The notes: generated by a model not told the origin, from the sequence alone. A stretch of DNA of 27,209 bases from Nitrososphaerota archaeon (GCA_005877185.1 VBPQ01000035.1:1-27209); one strand, 5' to 3'; counted from the first letter of the stretch, positions 1 through 7,756 are shown. Made by a program: numbers and translations.

Positions 1-1103
1 GAATATTCGCCAGAGACCAGACGAGCGCCGCCCGTCGTTGCGACCGCGCCCCTGGCCGTAGCGTCTTCGACCAGACGCTCGATCTTCTCAAGGCTCCTGC
101 GGTTGATTACCGGACCCACGTTGGTCGTCCGTTCGAGGGGGTTCCCGACCTTGAGTTTGCTTACCGCTTCTTCGAAGTGGGTGAGGAACTCGTCCCTGAC
201 TCCTTCCGAGAGGATTATCCTCCTCGTCGCGGTGCAGACCTGACCAGAGTATCCGAAAGTGCTCGCGACCGCCGCGCTGACCGCGGCCCCGACATCCGCG
301 TCGTCTAGGACGATCATCGGGTTGTGTCCTCCCAGCTCAAGTATCACCTTCTTGTTTGTCCTAGCTGCCTTCTCCGAAATTTGCCTGCCCGTCTCGCTCT
401 CGCCTGTGAAGCTGACTGCGTTCACCTTGTCGCTGGTCACTATCTCGTCCCCCAAGACCTCGCCAGGCCCTACCACTATGTTGAGGAACCCCTTTGGCAG
501 TCCCGCCTCCTCGAAGAGCTTCGCGACCATGAGGCCAGGGAGTGGCCCGTCGCTGGGTGGCTTCGCGACCACGGTGTTCCCCGCCGCTATGGCGGGCGCG
601 ACCTTGTGCATCAGAAGGTTGAGCGGGAAGTTGAAGGGGGAAATCGCCCCGACGACCCCGACCGGTTCGCGGACCGTGAACCCCAGCCTGTTCTCGTTCC
701 CGGGCGGGAAAGGATGTGCGTCCAACGGTATCGTCTGGCCGTAGATTCTCTTCGCCTCTTCTCCCGCAAAAGTAAGAGTGAGCACAGCACGAGCGGTCTC
801 CGCCTCCGCGTCTACCAGCGGCTTCCCCACGTTCCTCGCTATGAGCACGGCCATCTCCCGCGAATTCTGTTCGAGGAGCGAAGCCACCTTCAGCAGGATC
901 CTCGACCTCTCGTGAGCGGCGAGTTTCGAAGCCCTCTCCTTGGCCTCGAAGGCCGCGTCTATGGCTCTCCGTGCATCCTCTCTGGAAGCCTTCGGAATCC
1001 TGGCCAAGACCTCTTGATTGGCTGGGTTGAGGACGTCCAGTGTCGCAGAGTCTCCTGAATCGACCCACCTTCCGTCTATGTACATCTGGGACGGTACTTG
1101 CAA
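1..1103 (-). CDS. Aldehyde dehydrogenase family protein, C-terminus beyond window
   Basis: NAD(P)-dependent aldehyde dehydrogenase, oxidising an aldehyde to its acid; substrate not determinable. About 367 codons are present and the C-terminal part lies left of the window. Visible signatures from the TTG start: N-terminal YIDGRWVDSG (residues 8-17), the cofactor-binding SPFNFPLNLL around 155-164, VVAKPPSDGPLPG near 178-190, FTGESETG near 232-239, the general-base glutamate E256 in VILELGGHNP, and the nucleophile C290 in GYSGQVCTATRR. All catalytic residues seen so far are intact. I chose TTG at 1103 because a TATA-like element centred near 1134 puts transcription start close to it; an in-frame ATG at 1085 is the alternative. 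The tnpB element's right end lies about 20 bases upstream of this TATA box. Confidence 0.93.
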   Translation of the reverse strand, partial: MQVPSQMYIDGRWVDSGDSATLDVLNPANQEVLARIPKASREDARRAIDAAFEAKERASKLAAHERSRILLKVASLLEQNSREMAVLIARNVGKPLVDAEAETARAVLTLTFAGEEAKRIYGQTIPLDAHPFPPGNENRLGFTVREPVGVVGAISPFNFPLNLLMHKVAPAIAAGNTVVAKPPSDGPLPGLMVAKLFEEAGLPKGFLNIVVGPGEVLGDEIVTSDKVNAVSFTGESETGRQISEKAARTNKKVILELGGHNPMIVLDDADVGAAVSAAVASTFGYSGQVCTATRRIILSEGVRDEFLTHFEEAVSKLKVGNPLERTTNVGPVINRRSLEKIERLVEDATARGAVATTGGARLVSGEY

Positions 1104-1129
1104 GTGAAATCGAGAAAACACGGGAGCCC

Positions 1130-1138
1130 TTATTTAGG
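1130..1138 (-). promoter_or_regulatory. TATA box of the aldehyde dehydrogenase gene
   Basis: Minus-strand CCTAAATAA centred about 31 bases before the TTG start at 1103, so the transcript has little or no leader. The predicted end of the tnpB element is roughly 20 bases upstream. Confidence 0.5.
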
Positions 1139-1167
1139 TTCTGACTGTCGTCCCATCGAGCTTCCAC

Positions 1168-1182
1168 CCAGCCAAAGGCTGG
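1168..1182. repeat. Perfect 6-bp stem, 3-base loop hairpin at element right end
   Basis: CCAGCC-AAA-GGCTGG on the plus strand. It sits about 10 bases inside the predicted element end, where IS200/IS605 ends carry a subterminal hairpin. Confidence 0.6.
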
Positions 1183-1187
1183 ATCCA

Positions 1188-1208
1188 GGGGATTCTCAAC
1201 GAATCCTC
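1188..1208. repeat. Second stem-loop in the tnpB 3' region
   Basis: GGATTC (1190-1195) pairs with GAATCC (1201-1206) around a TCAAC loop. A G-T and a G-C pair extend the stem to eight. Likely part of the structured 3' RNA of the element. Confidence 0.5.
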
Positions 1209-1333
1209 CTGTGGCTAGTGGTGTAATACATCGCCCAACGCGTGGATGCTATCCAGGCGGTGCGCAGCAAACCCTAGCACGGCAGCACAAGCACTCAAGA
1301 CTATGGTTCTGGTAACTCTTCGGGCTATTGACC

Positions 1334-2491
1334 CTATGTTACCTTCCCGCCATCTGCTCGGAGGATTGGAGTCGTCGTCTCGTTCCCCTTCATAGCTTCC
1401 ATTCGTACCTCTGGCGGGCCGTCGGGAGTGAACCTCACTCCTCTTCTTCCCTTCGCGAGGATGTTCCTCGCCGCGTTGACATCCCTGTCGATGGAGATGC
1501 CACACTTGGAGCAGTGGAGGGTGCGCCGCCCATTCGGGTACGTTCTCGACCCACATATCGAGCAGTTCACACTCGTTCCTCTCGCTGCCACGTAGGCGAC
1601 CGGTATTCCTTCCCATCTGGCTTTGTACTCGACCTGTCTCTGCAGCTCGTAGAAGCTCCATGAGTTGAGTTTCGCTCTGTTGGTGTTGCCCTGTCCATTT
1701 CCTTTTCGGTAGAGTTTGCGGATTCCTCTGATGTTCTCCATCACGACGCCGAACCTCTTCTCCTTCGCTCGCCTGACTATCGAGGCGGAGATGTTGTGGA
1801 GGAGCCAGCTCACCCTGTTCCGCTGGATTCTCCCGTACTTACCGTAGACCAGTCGCCTGACTCTCACGTCGTTTCGCTTGAAGTGACTCTTCGTCTCTCT
1901 GCATGGTGCCTTGGCCTCCGTCGCCCTAGCGAGGTCGTGGCGCAGAATGTTTCCGGCAGAGTCCGCTGTTGTCACGTTGTCGAGGTTGCGGTCAATTCCA
2001 ATAGCTCCGACGGGCTCAATTTCGGCTATTTCCTTTGAGAGGCAAATGCTAAGACCGTTTGGTGTGAGTGTCAGAGACCTCGGTGTATGGCTCAAGATTG
2101 AGCGTAGCGTATGGTCGTTGAGGACAATGAAAGTGTATTCTCCCTTTCTGATTGGCACCCTTACGAGGCGATGGATGACCCGGAACCCGTAGCAATCCGT
2201 AAGCGAAAGCTTGGTAACGTATGGAACCCTCGCACTCCGACCCCTTTTCTTCAGTTCTCTTCGGTAGTTCCGCAGTAACCCCGTGGCCCTGCTTATAGCG
2301 GTGAGTCGATAGCATGTCGGAACGTCGTAGACGGAGAGTTGGTGGTACGCTTTCATGCAGAGCGACTTCATCGAAGTCAGACTCTCCCTGAGCCCTAGCC
2401 TGATGCAGTCGTTCACCATGCAGCGGAAGTCCTCCAGGAGAGAGATGATTTCCTCGGTCGGGCGATAGTTCTGCAAGACTATTAATCGCAT
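1334..2491 (-). CDS. tnpB: RNA-guided nuclease/transposase accessory protein TnpB (IS200/IS605 OrfB)
   Basis: TnpB, the small RuvC nuclease of IS200/IS605 elements and ancestor of Cas12, about 385 residues from the ATG at 2491. All catalytic parts are visible: RuvC-I aspartate D167 in GIDRNLDNVTT, RuvC-II glutamate E252 in VMENIRGIRK, a four-Cys zinc ribbon (C310, C313, C327, C330; CSIC...CSKC), and RuvC-III aspartate in DRDVNAARNIL (335-345). The frame is intact, so the protein is probably active or recently was. An ATG two codons upstream (2497) is equally possible. The frame stays open to a GTG at 2560, but that extension overlaps the neighbouring secreted-protein gene and has no family resemblance. 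No tnpA transposase is nearby, so this is an orfB-only (IS1341-like) arrangement. The 3' side carries hairpins typical of the right end; no left end is recognisable. Confidence 0.93.
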   Translation of the reverse strand: MRLIVLQNYRPTEEIISLLEDFRCMVNDCIRLGLRESLTSMKSLCMKAYHQLSVYDVPTCYRLTAISRATGLLRNYRRELKKRGRSARVPYVTKLSLTDCYGFRVIHRLVRVPIRKGEYTFIVLNDHTLRSILSHTPRSLTLTPNGLSICLSKEIAEIEPVGAIGIDRNLDNVTTADSAGNILRHDLARATEAKAPCRETKSHFKRNDVRVRRLVYGKYGRIQRNRVSWLLHNISASIVRRAKEKRFGVVMENIRGIRKLYRKGNGQGNTNRAKLNSWSFYELQRQVEYKARWEGIPVAYVAARGTSVNCSICGSRTYPNGRRTLHCSKCGISIDRDVNAARNILAKGRRGVRFTPDGPPEVRMEAMKGNETTTPILRADGGKVT

Positions 2492-2528
2492 CTCCATTAC
2501 TCGGCGCCACTTGCCCAGCAGGTCTCGG

Positions 2529-3719
2529 ATGATTGCGGCGGTTCTTGCGCTGCTCGTCACCGTGGCTGCCGGGTCGGCCGTCTACCTCTCAAGGCAGGTC
2601 CCGGGCAACTCGCTGCCGCCGTGCGGCCCCGGTCAACCCCTATTCTCCGTCCTGCCCGTCTCCACGAACGACACCGTTGTGCTTACACCCCTAGGACAAA
2701 TGTCCCCTCCAGACCACGTCATCCCCGCACCGCACCAATACATCTACGTCATCGACCCCACCCATCCTCTCGACAAGGAGGCTCCAGTCTACTCGCCCGG
2801 AGACATGGTGCTAACCTCGATTGGGTTGCGCCACTACAATACACTCGGCAGCAAGACGAACTACATCGACTACACTCTTGTCTTCTATTCATGCGCCGAT
2901 TTCGCCCTCTACTTTCATCACGTTCGGAGCCTGCGCTACCAGCCCTTCATCGATGCTGCCGCGAAGATCCTGCCGACCTGTCACTTCAGTACCCAGATTA
3001 ACGAGGACTTCTGCGGAGGGGACGTCTTCATCAGCGTGAAGGCGGGGGAGATGATCGGGACAACCGGAGACCTCAAGGCCGGGGCCTACGGACTGGATAT
3101 CGGTGCCAGAGATTTCAGGCTGCCGACGGGCCGCAGCGCCTTCGTTGACCCTAGCCGATTGTGCCCAGCGAATCGAAGTGTATACGACAGGTGTTATGCT
3201 GTCTGCGCCTTCGATTACTTCCCTCCGGTAGTCCTCAGCCAGCTTCGCTTCAGCAGTTTCGATGGTACAACACGCACCGAACCGCCATCATGTGGGACGA
3301 TTTACCTCGACGTGAAAGGCTCGGCCCAAGGATATTGGTTTGGCCCCGGAACGCCTGCTCCTGGGGCATCACCGGAGGCGAATAACATCTACTTGGGCCC
3401 TGACAATGTAAATCCATCTCTTGGCATCTACTCAGTAGGAACAACGGGTGGGTCCCTGCCCCCCGGCAGGTACTCTTTCATCCCTGCCACCTCTGGTTTC
3501 ATCAACAGGAACTTCAGCGACATTACCCCGGACGGGGAAATCTATTGTTATGAAACGAAATACTTGTCAGGCCCGTCCCACCCGACGCCCTCGGCTGTCA
3601 CAGTCATACTGCTCAAGCTCACGGACACCTCCACCCTGCAATTAGAGGCAGAGAATGGAGGGACCTGCGGAAGTGGTCCCTGGACTTTTGGTACGAACTC
3701 CGTGACATATTCACGGTAG
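2529..3719 (+). CDS. Secreted or membrane-anchored Cys-rich protein with M23-like region
   Basis: Protein of about 396 residues with a hydrophobic N-terminal segment (IAAVLALLVTVAAGSAVYL) that acts as signal peptide or membrane anchor; the rest should be extracytoplasmic. Ten cysteines (about residues 32-380) could form disulfides. The middle part has a pattern reminiscent of LytM/M23 beta-barrels: VYSPGDMVLTSIG, then TLVFYSCADFALYFHHV, then VKAGEMIGTTGD and YGLDIGARD. The His/Asp zinc ligands of active M23 enzymes (HxxxD and HxH) are not apparent, so I expect a non-catalytic fold relative. The C-terminal half (about 240-396) has no recognised domain. ATG 2529 is preceded by AGGTC as a weak ribosome-binding site; TTG 2511 in frame is an alternative. 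The gene diverges from tnpB with at most 40 bases between starts. Confidence 0.75.
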   Translation: MIAAVLALLVTVAAGSAVYLSRQVPGNSLPPCGPGQPLFSVLPVSTNDTVVLTPLGQMSPPDHVIPAPHQYIYVIDPTHPLDKEAPVYSPGDMVLTSIGLRHYNTLGSKTNYIDYTLVFYSCADFALYFHHVRSLRYQPFIDAAAKILPTCHFSTQINEDFCGGDVFISVKAGEMIGTTGDLKAGAYGLDIGARDFRLPTGRSAFVDPSRLCPANRSVYDRCYAVCAFDYFPPVVLSQLRFSSFDGTTRTEPPSCGTIYLDVKGSAQGYWFGPGTPAPGASPEANNIYLGPDNVNPSLGIYSVGTTGGSLPPGRYSFIPATSGFINRNFSDITPDGEIYCYETKYLSGPSHPTPSAVTVILLKLTDTSTLQLEAENGGTCGSGPWTFGTNSVTYSR

Positions 3720-3822
3720 ACTTGTCGACGCCAACCCCTTGAGCTTCCGCCACCTATCGTTCGAGCTTTCGCCTCCCCAAGTCAGCGCCTTCTTTCTGTT
3801 CTAGGCGTACGCGACTCAATGC

Positions 3823-3832
3823 TTTCATAAGG
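3823..3832 (+). promoter_or_regulatory. TATA-like element of the MFS gene at 3874
   Basis: TTTCATAAGG centred about 46 bases before the TTG start. This predicts a leader of about 20 bases, which contains a purine-rich Shine-Dalgarno (3857-3863). Confidence 0.35.
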
Positions 3833-3856
3833 TAGGCCCATACCCCGAATCATCTT

Positions 3857-3863
3857 GGAGAGG
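3857..3863 (+). promoter_or_regulatory. Shine-Dalgarno sequence deciding the TTG start at 3874
   Basis: GGAGAGG, ten bases before TTG 3874. It supports the TTG start and makes this one of the few leadered genes in the window. Confidence 0.5.
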
Positions 3864-3873
3864 CTCGCATAAC

Positions 3874-5070
3874 TTGGACGACGGAAAGAAGAGCCTTGCA
3901 TCGACCTCCATAATGCATTTCGTGAACGACGGGATTAGCGGAGTCATTCCCCTGATGTACCCGGTTTACAATGCTCTATACGGCATCTCCCTCCAGACCG
4001 TCTCTGTCTTCACCGCTCTTCAGAACGTAATCTCGATTGTAGTGAGCCCTTATCTAGGGAATAAGGCGGATTCTAGCGGAAACTTCGCTTGGTTGATGAC
4101 GCTCGGAGTCCTCCTCCTCACATTCGGTACAGCCGGCTACGCTGTGTCGGTTCTCTTCCTGGGAGGTTCCCCTCTCGTAATCGTCTTGATCCTGTTCAGC
4201 GTCGTAATCGGAGTGGGGAGCTCCTTCTATCATCCAATCGGCGCCTCGGCCCTCGGCCAGAAGCTACATTCCTCGGACCTCAGCAGAGCCATGGGGGTGA
4301 ATGGTTCAGTCGGGAGTGTCGGCCGTCTGGTCTTGCCCTTCTTGGCGACGTTGATGATTACCTACACCAGTCTGCCTTCGCTTGGCATCCTGGCTTTGGC
4401 AGCAGCCCTTGGTGGAATCGGAGGGTTCGCTATCCTCAATGGAGTCAAGTTTGAAAAGGCTTCACCAACTAGGACGCCGAACGGGAGCGTATGGAAGTCT
4501 GTGCTTCCTGAATGGAGGCTCGCTCGCCCCCTCCTTCCCCTCACCTTAGTTTCATTCTCGCGTGGTTTGTGCACGGGGGTTCTCCCCCTCATCCCATTCT
4601 ATCTGATTAATGTGGACCACTTCGGCGACTTGGAGACTGGTTTCATCTACGCACTTTCTCTCGGAGCAGGAACGGGGTCGCAGATCCTGTTCGGGCTCAT
4701 ACAGGAGAGGGCCGGTCATAGATTCGCACTTGGATTTTCTAACCTCGGAGCGGTGGTCTTCCTCCTCGCCTTCGTCTTGAGTCCAAACGCCATATTCACA
4801 GAGATCTCTGTGATCGTCTTCGGCCTGTTTACCTATAGCGCCTTCCCCCTTCTGCTCGGAATGGTCCACAAGAGGGCGCACCTGTACCCGGGGGATGTCA
4901 CGAGCGCGAACTCCATAGTATGGGGGATAGGAAGCTCTGGCGGTAGCGCTGCCGCACCTTTGTTGATAGCGGCGCTTGCCCTCCCAAGTGCGTTTGGTTC
5001 ACTAATTCCGGGTTTCATAGGAGCTGCGGCCGTAGGGGTCGTCTCAGTCGTTCTCGTTCCGTTCACGTGA
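3874..5070 (+). CDS. MFS transporter, fosmidomycin-resistance (Fsr)-like
   Basis: Twelve-helix major facilitator superfamily permease of 398 residues. The N-terminal HFVNDGISGVIPLMYPVY and the helix-4/5 motif GVGSSFYHPIGASALGQK match the Fsr family pattern (HxxND near the start; FHP-type motif), whose characterised members export drugs by proton antiport. Substrate here is unknown. Hydrophobic segments fill most of the protein, with a central cytoplasmic loop around 190-215 (FEKASPTRTPNGSVWKS). It starts with TTG, supported by a Shine-Dalgarno ten bases upstream. It is a single-gene unit with its own promoter; the next gene on the same strand is about 90 bases downstream. Confidence 0.85.
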   Translation: MDDGKKSLASTSIMHFVNDGISGVIPLMYPVYNALYGISLQTVSVFTALQNVISIVVSPYLGNKADSSGNFAWLMTLGVLLLTFGTAGYAVSVLFLGGSPLVIVLILFSVVIGVGSSFYHPIGASALGQKLHSSDLSRAMGVNGSVGSVGRLVLPFLATLMITYTSLPSLGILALAAALGGIGGFAILNGVKFEKASPTRTPNGSVWKSVLPEWRLARPLLPLTLVSFSRGLCTGVLPLIPFYLINVDHFGDLETGFIYALSLGAGTGSQILFGLIQERAGHRFALGFSNLGAVVFLLAFVLSPNAIFTEISVIVFGLFTYSAFPLLLGMVHKRAHLYPGDVTSANSIVWGIGSSGGSAAAPLLIAALALPSAFGSLIPGFIGAAAVGVVSVVLVPFT

Positions 5071-5122
5071 ACTATATGCGGAATTAGATAGAGGGGAGGC
5101 TGGACCCTTCTAGGCCTGCAAA

Positions 5123-5132
5123 GACCTTAAGG
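5123..5132 (+). promoter_or_regulatory. Possible TATA element of the M32 peptidase gene
   Basis: ACCTTAAGGC centred about 34 bases before GTG 5162. It is weak but the only AT-rich element in the gap and would give an almost leaderless transcript. Confidence 0.3.
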
Positions 5133-5161
5133 CCCGCTGCCCCGACCGGTGCCGTTCCAGG

Positions 5162-6643
5162 GTGGCTAGGAACCCTCTCGTCCGCGACATCATGTCGAAG
5201 TACAGCCAGGTGTGGGCCATCAACCACTCCATGGCCGTCCTGGGGTGGGACACGGAGACGCATATGCCCGAGGCCGGAGCCACCCCCAGGGGAATCGCTT
5301 CAGGTCAACTTGCCGTAATGGTCCAGAAGGCGACGATCAATCTCGACCCCACAGTCAGGAAGGCCGAGAAGGCGAAGGACCTCGACGACATGGAGAAGGG
5401 CGTCATCCGGGTCTTGAGAAGGAACCTGGACTACTTCCTGAAGGTCCCGCCGAAGCTGGTGGACGAGATTCAGAGGGTCACTACAGAAGCCACCGTGGTC
5501 TGGAGGACTGCGAGGAAGAAATCCGATTTCAAGCTATTCAGACCGCACCTTGACAAGATCATCCGGCTCGAAAGGAAGGTGGCCGAGAGGCTAGGCTACG
5601 AGAAGCATCCGTACAACGCACTGCTGAACCTCTTCGAGGAGGGGTTCACGGTGAGGGACGCCGACGCGGTCTACTCAAGGCTGATCCCCGAGAGCAAGAA
5701 GATACTGGCGAAGGTCGCCTCAGCAAGAGTCTACCCCAGCAAGCACCCGCTCGAATCGAAGAAGTACGATACTGCGGCGATGGAACGGGTCAACGAGGGG
5801 GTCCTCGAGATGCTGAAGATGCCGAAGGAGAAGTTCAGGATGGACGTTTCGACGCACCCTTTCACCACGGGGATCGCCCACGACGACGTCCGGATCACCA
5901 CAAGGTACGAAGGGGTGAACTTCAAGGCGACCCTCTTCTCCACCATACATGAGAGCGGCCACGCGATCTACGACCTGGGAATCGACAAGAAGCTTGCGTA
6001 CGCGCCGACGGGGGAAGGCGCCTCCTACGGCATCCATGAGTCCCAGTCCAGGTTCTGGGAGAACGTCGTCGGGCGGAGCAGGGAGTTCGTCCACTTGGTC
6101 AACCCTCTGCTGAGGAAGAATCTCCCGTTCGTCTCCGGGTACGACGAGGAGCAGCTCTACTACTACTTCAACACGGTCAAGAAGAGCTTCATCAGGGTGG
6201 AGGCGGACGAGCTGACCTACAACTTCCACACGGCCCTTAGATACGAGGTCGAGAAGAAGGCGATTGCCGGTGAGGCAAAGACGGCCGAGCTTCCCGAGCT
6301 CTGGAACGACACCTTCGAAGAGTATCTGGGGATGAGGCCGAAGAACGACGCCGAGGGCCTCCTGCAGGACGTGCACTGGAGCGGGGGCTCCTTCGGGTAC
6401 TTCGCCACCTACACCCTGGGCAACGTAATCCTCGGGATGATATGGCACAAGATGAAGGACGGGGAACTCGTCCGCGGGGCGGTCGGTAGAGGGGACCTCA
6501 TGGAGCTGAGGGGTTGGCTTCAGCGCGAGATCCACCGGTACGGATCGACCTACGCGCCCAAGGAGCTGCAGATGAGGGTCTTCGGGGAGGCCTACAACCC
6601 GGAGCGGCTGCTGAAGTACCTGAACACGAAGTTCGTCGGCTAG
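5162..6643 (+). CDS. Thermostable carboxypeptidase 1 (carboxypeptidase Taq, peptidase M32)
   Basis: Cytoplasmic zinc metallocarboxypeptidase that trims C-terminal residues from peptides; 493 residues, the normal M32 length of about 500. Family motifs are all present: HPF at 232-234, DVRITTRYE at 242-250, the zinc-binding HESGH at 263-267 (catalytic E264), third ligand region GIHESQSRFWEN with E293, and IRVEADELTYNFH downstream. The N-terminal WDTETHMPEAGATPRG is also typical. It starts with GTG. It likely acts in peptide turnover feeding amino-acid catabolism, consistent with the surrounding degradative genes, though it is not in an operon with them. Confidence 0.97.
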   Translation: MARNPLVRDIMSKYSQVWAINHSMAVLGWDTETHMPEAGATPRGIASGQLAVMVQKATINLDPTVRKAEKAKDLDDMEKGVIRVLRRNLDYFLKVPPKLVDEIQRVTTEATVVWRTARKKSDFKLFRPHLDKIIRLERKVAERLGYEKHPYNALLNLFEEGFTVRDADAVYSRLIPESKKILAKVASARVYPSKHPLESKKYDTAAMERVNEGVLEMLKMPKEKFRMDVSTHPFTTGIAHDDVRITTRYEGVNFKATLFSTIHESGHAIYDLGIDKKLAYAPTGEGASYGIHESQSRFWENVVGRSREFVHLVNPLLRKNLPFVSGYDEEQLYYYFNTVKKSFIRVEADELTYNFHTALRYEVEKKAIAGEAKTAELPELWNDTFEEYLGMRPKNDAEGLLQDVHWSGGSFGYFATYTLGNVILGMIWHKMKDGELVRGAVGRGDLMELRGWLQREIHRYGSTYAPKELQMRVFGEAYNPERLLKYLNTKFVG

Positions 6644-6832
6644 GGACAGTGTGATGGCTTGTTGCTAAGCGCCCATTTTCGCGAATCTTTGACGCCAGTG
6701 AGCTAAGGAAACCCCGATTCCCAGGCTAAACGGGATACGTCCGTCACGGTCCTTCTACTCATAGGCATCACCCTGGGCTTCCTAGGCGGATGGTGGAACA
6801 GGATATGGATATGGGCCGCGCTGGGAATAGCC

Positions 6833-7063
6833 GTGGCGATTACTTTTGCGATGGCTGGTCTGGGAAGACTGTATTTTGAGAGGCTTCGAAAGGTAGTTGG
6901 GCTCCCGTATCAAGAAGGGAGGAAGAAAAACGAACCTATTCCTGTAGCCTCAGAGGAAGAAATCCTGGGAATCTCTTCGAAATCTCCCGCATGCGTGACT
7001 GCGATAGTGGGTCTCCTCGGTTTGTTGGCAATTCTGTACTTGATGATCTTCAAGCCATTCTAG
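6833..7063 (+). CDS. Small membrane protein, start uncertain
   Basis: From GTG 6833 the frame encodes 76 residues, with a C-terminal hydrophobic helix (about 55-74, VTAIVGLLGLLAILYLMIF) and a polar, charged middle. The frame is open further upstream to 6707 and there encodes two more convincing hydrophobic stretches (VTVLLLIGITLGFLGGWW and IWIWAALGIAVAITFAM). That extension has no ATG, GTG or TTG, and an in-frame TAA stands at 6704 just after a GTG (6698). Either translation starts at 6833 and the upstream resemblance is fortuitous, or this is a decayed or noncanonically started three-helix membrane protein. No family recognised. Confidence 0.45.
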   Translation: MAITFAMAGLGRLYFERLRKVVGLPYQEGRKKNEPIPVASEEEILGISSKSPACVTAIVGLLGLLAILYLMIFKPF

Positions 7064-7192
7064 AAAAATACGTAGCCGGGTCACGGTTCATTGCGTCTCC
7101 GCCGAGAAATCATTTCATAGACCTAGGTTGATTGGTCAGGGGCACGAGGTGCACGAAGCGAGGATGAAAACAATCACGCTTGTGTCAGCAGA

Positions 7193-7429
7193 TCACGAGA
7201 ACTCTTTTCGAGCTATCTTGACGAGCTTCACCGCATCGAGGTCGAGTTTCACCTGCGACGTGAGGAACTTCACAGGGTTTGGCATCTTCTTGTGCACGTC
7301 GACTACCACCATCTCCTTTACGACGTGCCACCGAACGCTTTGACCGGGCTGGATCTTGAGATGCTTCCTGATGTTCTTTGGAATGGTGGTTTGATGCCTT
7401 CTTGCGACCCGCATCTCTTTTGCTTTCAT
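7193..7429 (-). CDS. AbrB/SpoVT-type DNA-binding protein
   Basis: Short swapped-hairpin AbrB regulator, 78 residues from ATG 7429. The signature strand-turn-helix is MRVARRHQTTIPKNIRKHL followed by IQPGQSVRWHVVKEMVVVDV. Such proteins are transcription regulators or antitoxins that usually repress their own promoter. ATG 7429 was chosen over the in-frame ATG 7438 because the TATA box (7451-7460) lies 27 bases upstream, which fits leaderless start, and because 7438 falls inside a perfect palindrome. No toxin gene directly adjoins on the same strand, so it may be an orphan antitoxin or a plain regulator. Confidence 0.82.
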   Translation of the reverse strand: MKAKEMRVARRHQTTIPKNIRKHLKIQPGQSVRWHVVKEMVVVDVHKKMPNPVKFLTSQVKLDLDAVKLVKIARKEFS

Positions 7430-7434
7430 CGATA

Positions 7435-7450
7435 GCATTACGCGTAATGC
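7435..7450. promoter_or_regulatory. Perfect 16-bp palindrome, likely operator of the AbrB gene
   Basis: GCATTACGCGTAATGC is exactly self-complementary. It fills the space between the TATA box (7451-7460) and the predicted transcription start at 7429, where a bound repressor would block TBP/TFB or polymerase. Autoregulation by the downstream AbrB protein is inferred. Confidence 0.65.
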
Positions 7451-7460
7451 GCATTTAAGC
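7451..7460 (-). promoter_or_regulatory. TATA box of the AbrB gene at 7429
   Basis: Minus-strand GCTTAAATGC centred 26-27 bases before ATG 7429, implying a leaderless transcript. Confidence 0.6.
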
Positions 7461-7510
7461 AGCGCCCCTCGTTAAGTACCTTGGGAAGGTCACTCAACGC
7501 ACAGACAACC

Positions 7511-7756
7511 CTACTTTGGTAGTTTCATCTCCTTTATCTTAGGATCATTAGTGCGGATGCGCAGATACAAAATCATTGCATTTGCATGCCCGTGCCCCAG
7601 CCCCATCTCTAACTTGAGCCATTCAAGAAGTTCAGAATGCTTTGCGACTATCTTGCCTTTCTTTACCAACCCCTTCTTGTTGGCCAATGCAAGGAAATCT
7701 TCGGGTGACTTGCCTGTCTTCGCTTGGATGTTGTCCAAATACGCTTTGAACGTCAC
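7511..7756 (-). CDS. DUF4287 domain protein
   Basis: Protein of 81 residues with the DUF4287 pattern: FKAYLDNIQAKTGKSPEDF at the N-terminus, then LANKKGLVKKGKIVAKHSELLEWLK and GLGHGHANAMI. The family is widespread in bacteria and archaea and has no assigned biochemical role. It starts with GTG. A TATA-like element (7783-7790) sits about 30 bases upstream, inside the 3' end of the RelE-like gene, so it probably has its own leaderless transcript, though readthrough from the toxin-antitoxin operon 28 bases upstream is possible. Confidence 0.85.
   Translation of the reverse strand: MTFKAYLDNIQAKTGKSPEDFLALANKKGLVKKGKIVAKHSELLEWLKLEMGLGHGHANAMILYLRIRTNDPKIKEMKLPK

Larger units (their letters stand above)
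1158..1333 (-). ncRNA. Putative right end / omega (re)RNA region of the tnpB element
   Basis: Non-coding stretch directly downstream of tnpB. It carries two stem-loops: GGATTC / GAATCC (1190-1195 with 1201-1206, loop TCAAC, extendable by a G-T and a G-C pair) and CCAGCC-AAA-GGCTGG (1168-1182). On the minus strand it reads GAATCCCC, a hairpin with a TTTGG turn, then GGGTGGAAG. This resembles the 3' end of many IS200/IS605 orfB elements, where the transcript forms the TnpB guide-RNA scaffold and the flanking DNA supplies the guide. The exact end (about 1157) is my estimate from that resemblance. Confidence 0.4.
1157..2497 (-). mobile_element. IS200/IS605-type element, tnpB only
   Basis: The element consists of tnpB plus a structured right end with two hairpins. 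The right boundary near 1157 is estimated from the GGGTGGAAG-like terminus. The left boundary cannot be placed: the neighbouring secreted-protein start codon (2529) lies only 30-40 bases from the tnpB start, leaving no room for a usual subterminal hairpin. IS605-family insertions do not duplicate a target, so none was expected. Confidence 0.6.

Noticed and set aside
361..1167. Long minus-strand frame over the aldehyde dehydrogenase
   Set aside because: It is in another frame of the same strand, is Arg/Gly-rich and has no family motifs, whereas the true frame shows every aldehyde dehydrogenase motif.
5720..6535. Antisense frame of 271 codons inside the M32 peptidase
   Set aside because: A by-product of GC-rich codon usage opposite a well-supported enzyme; no recognisable domain.
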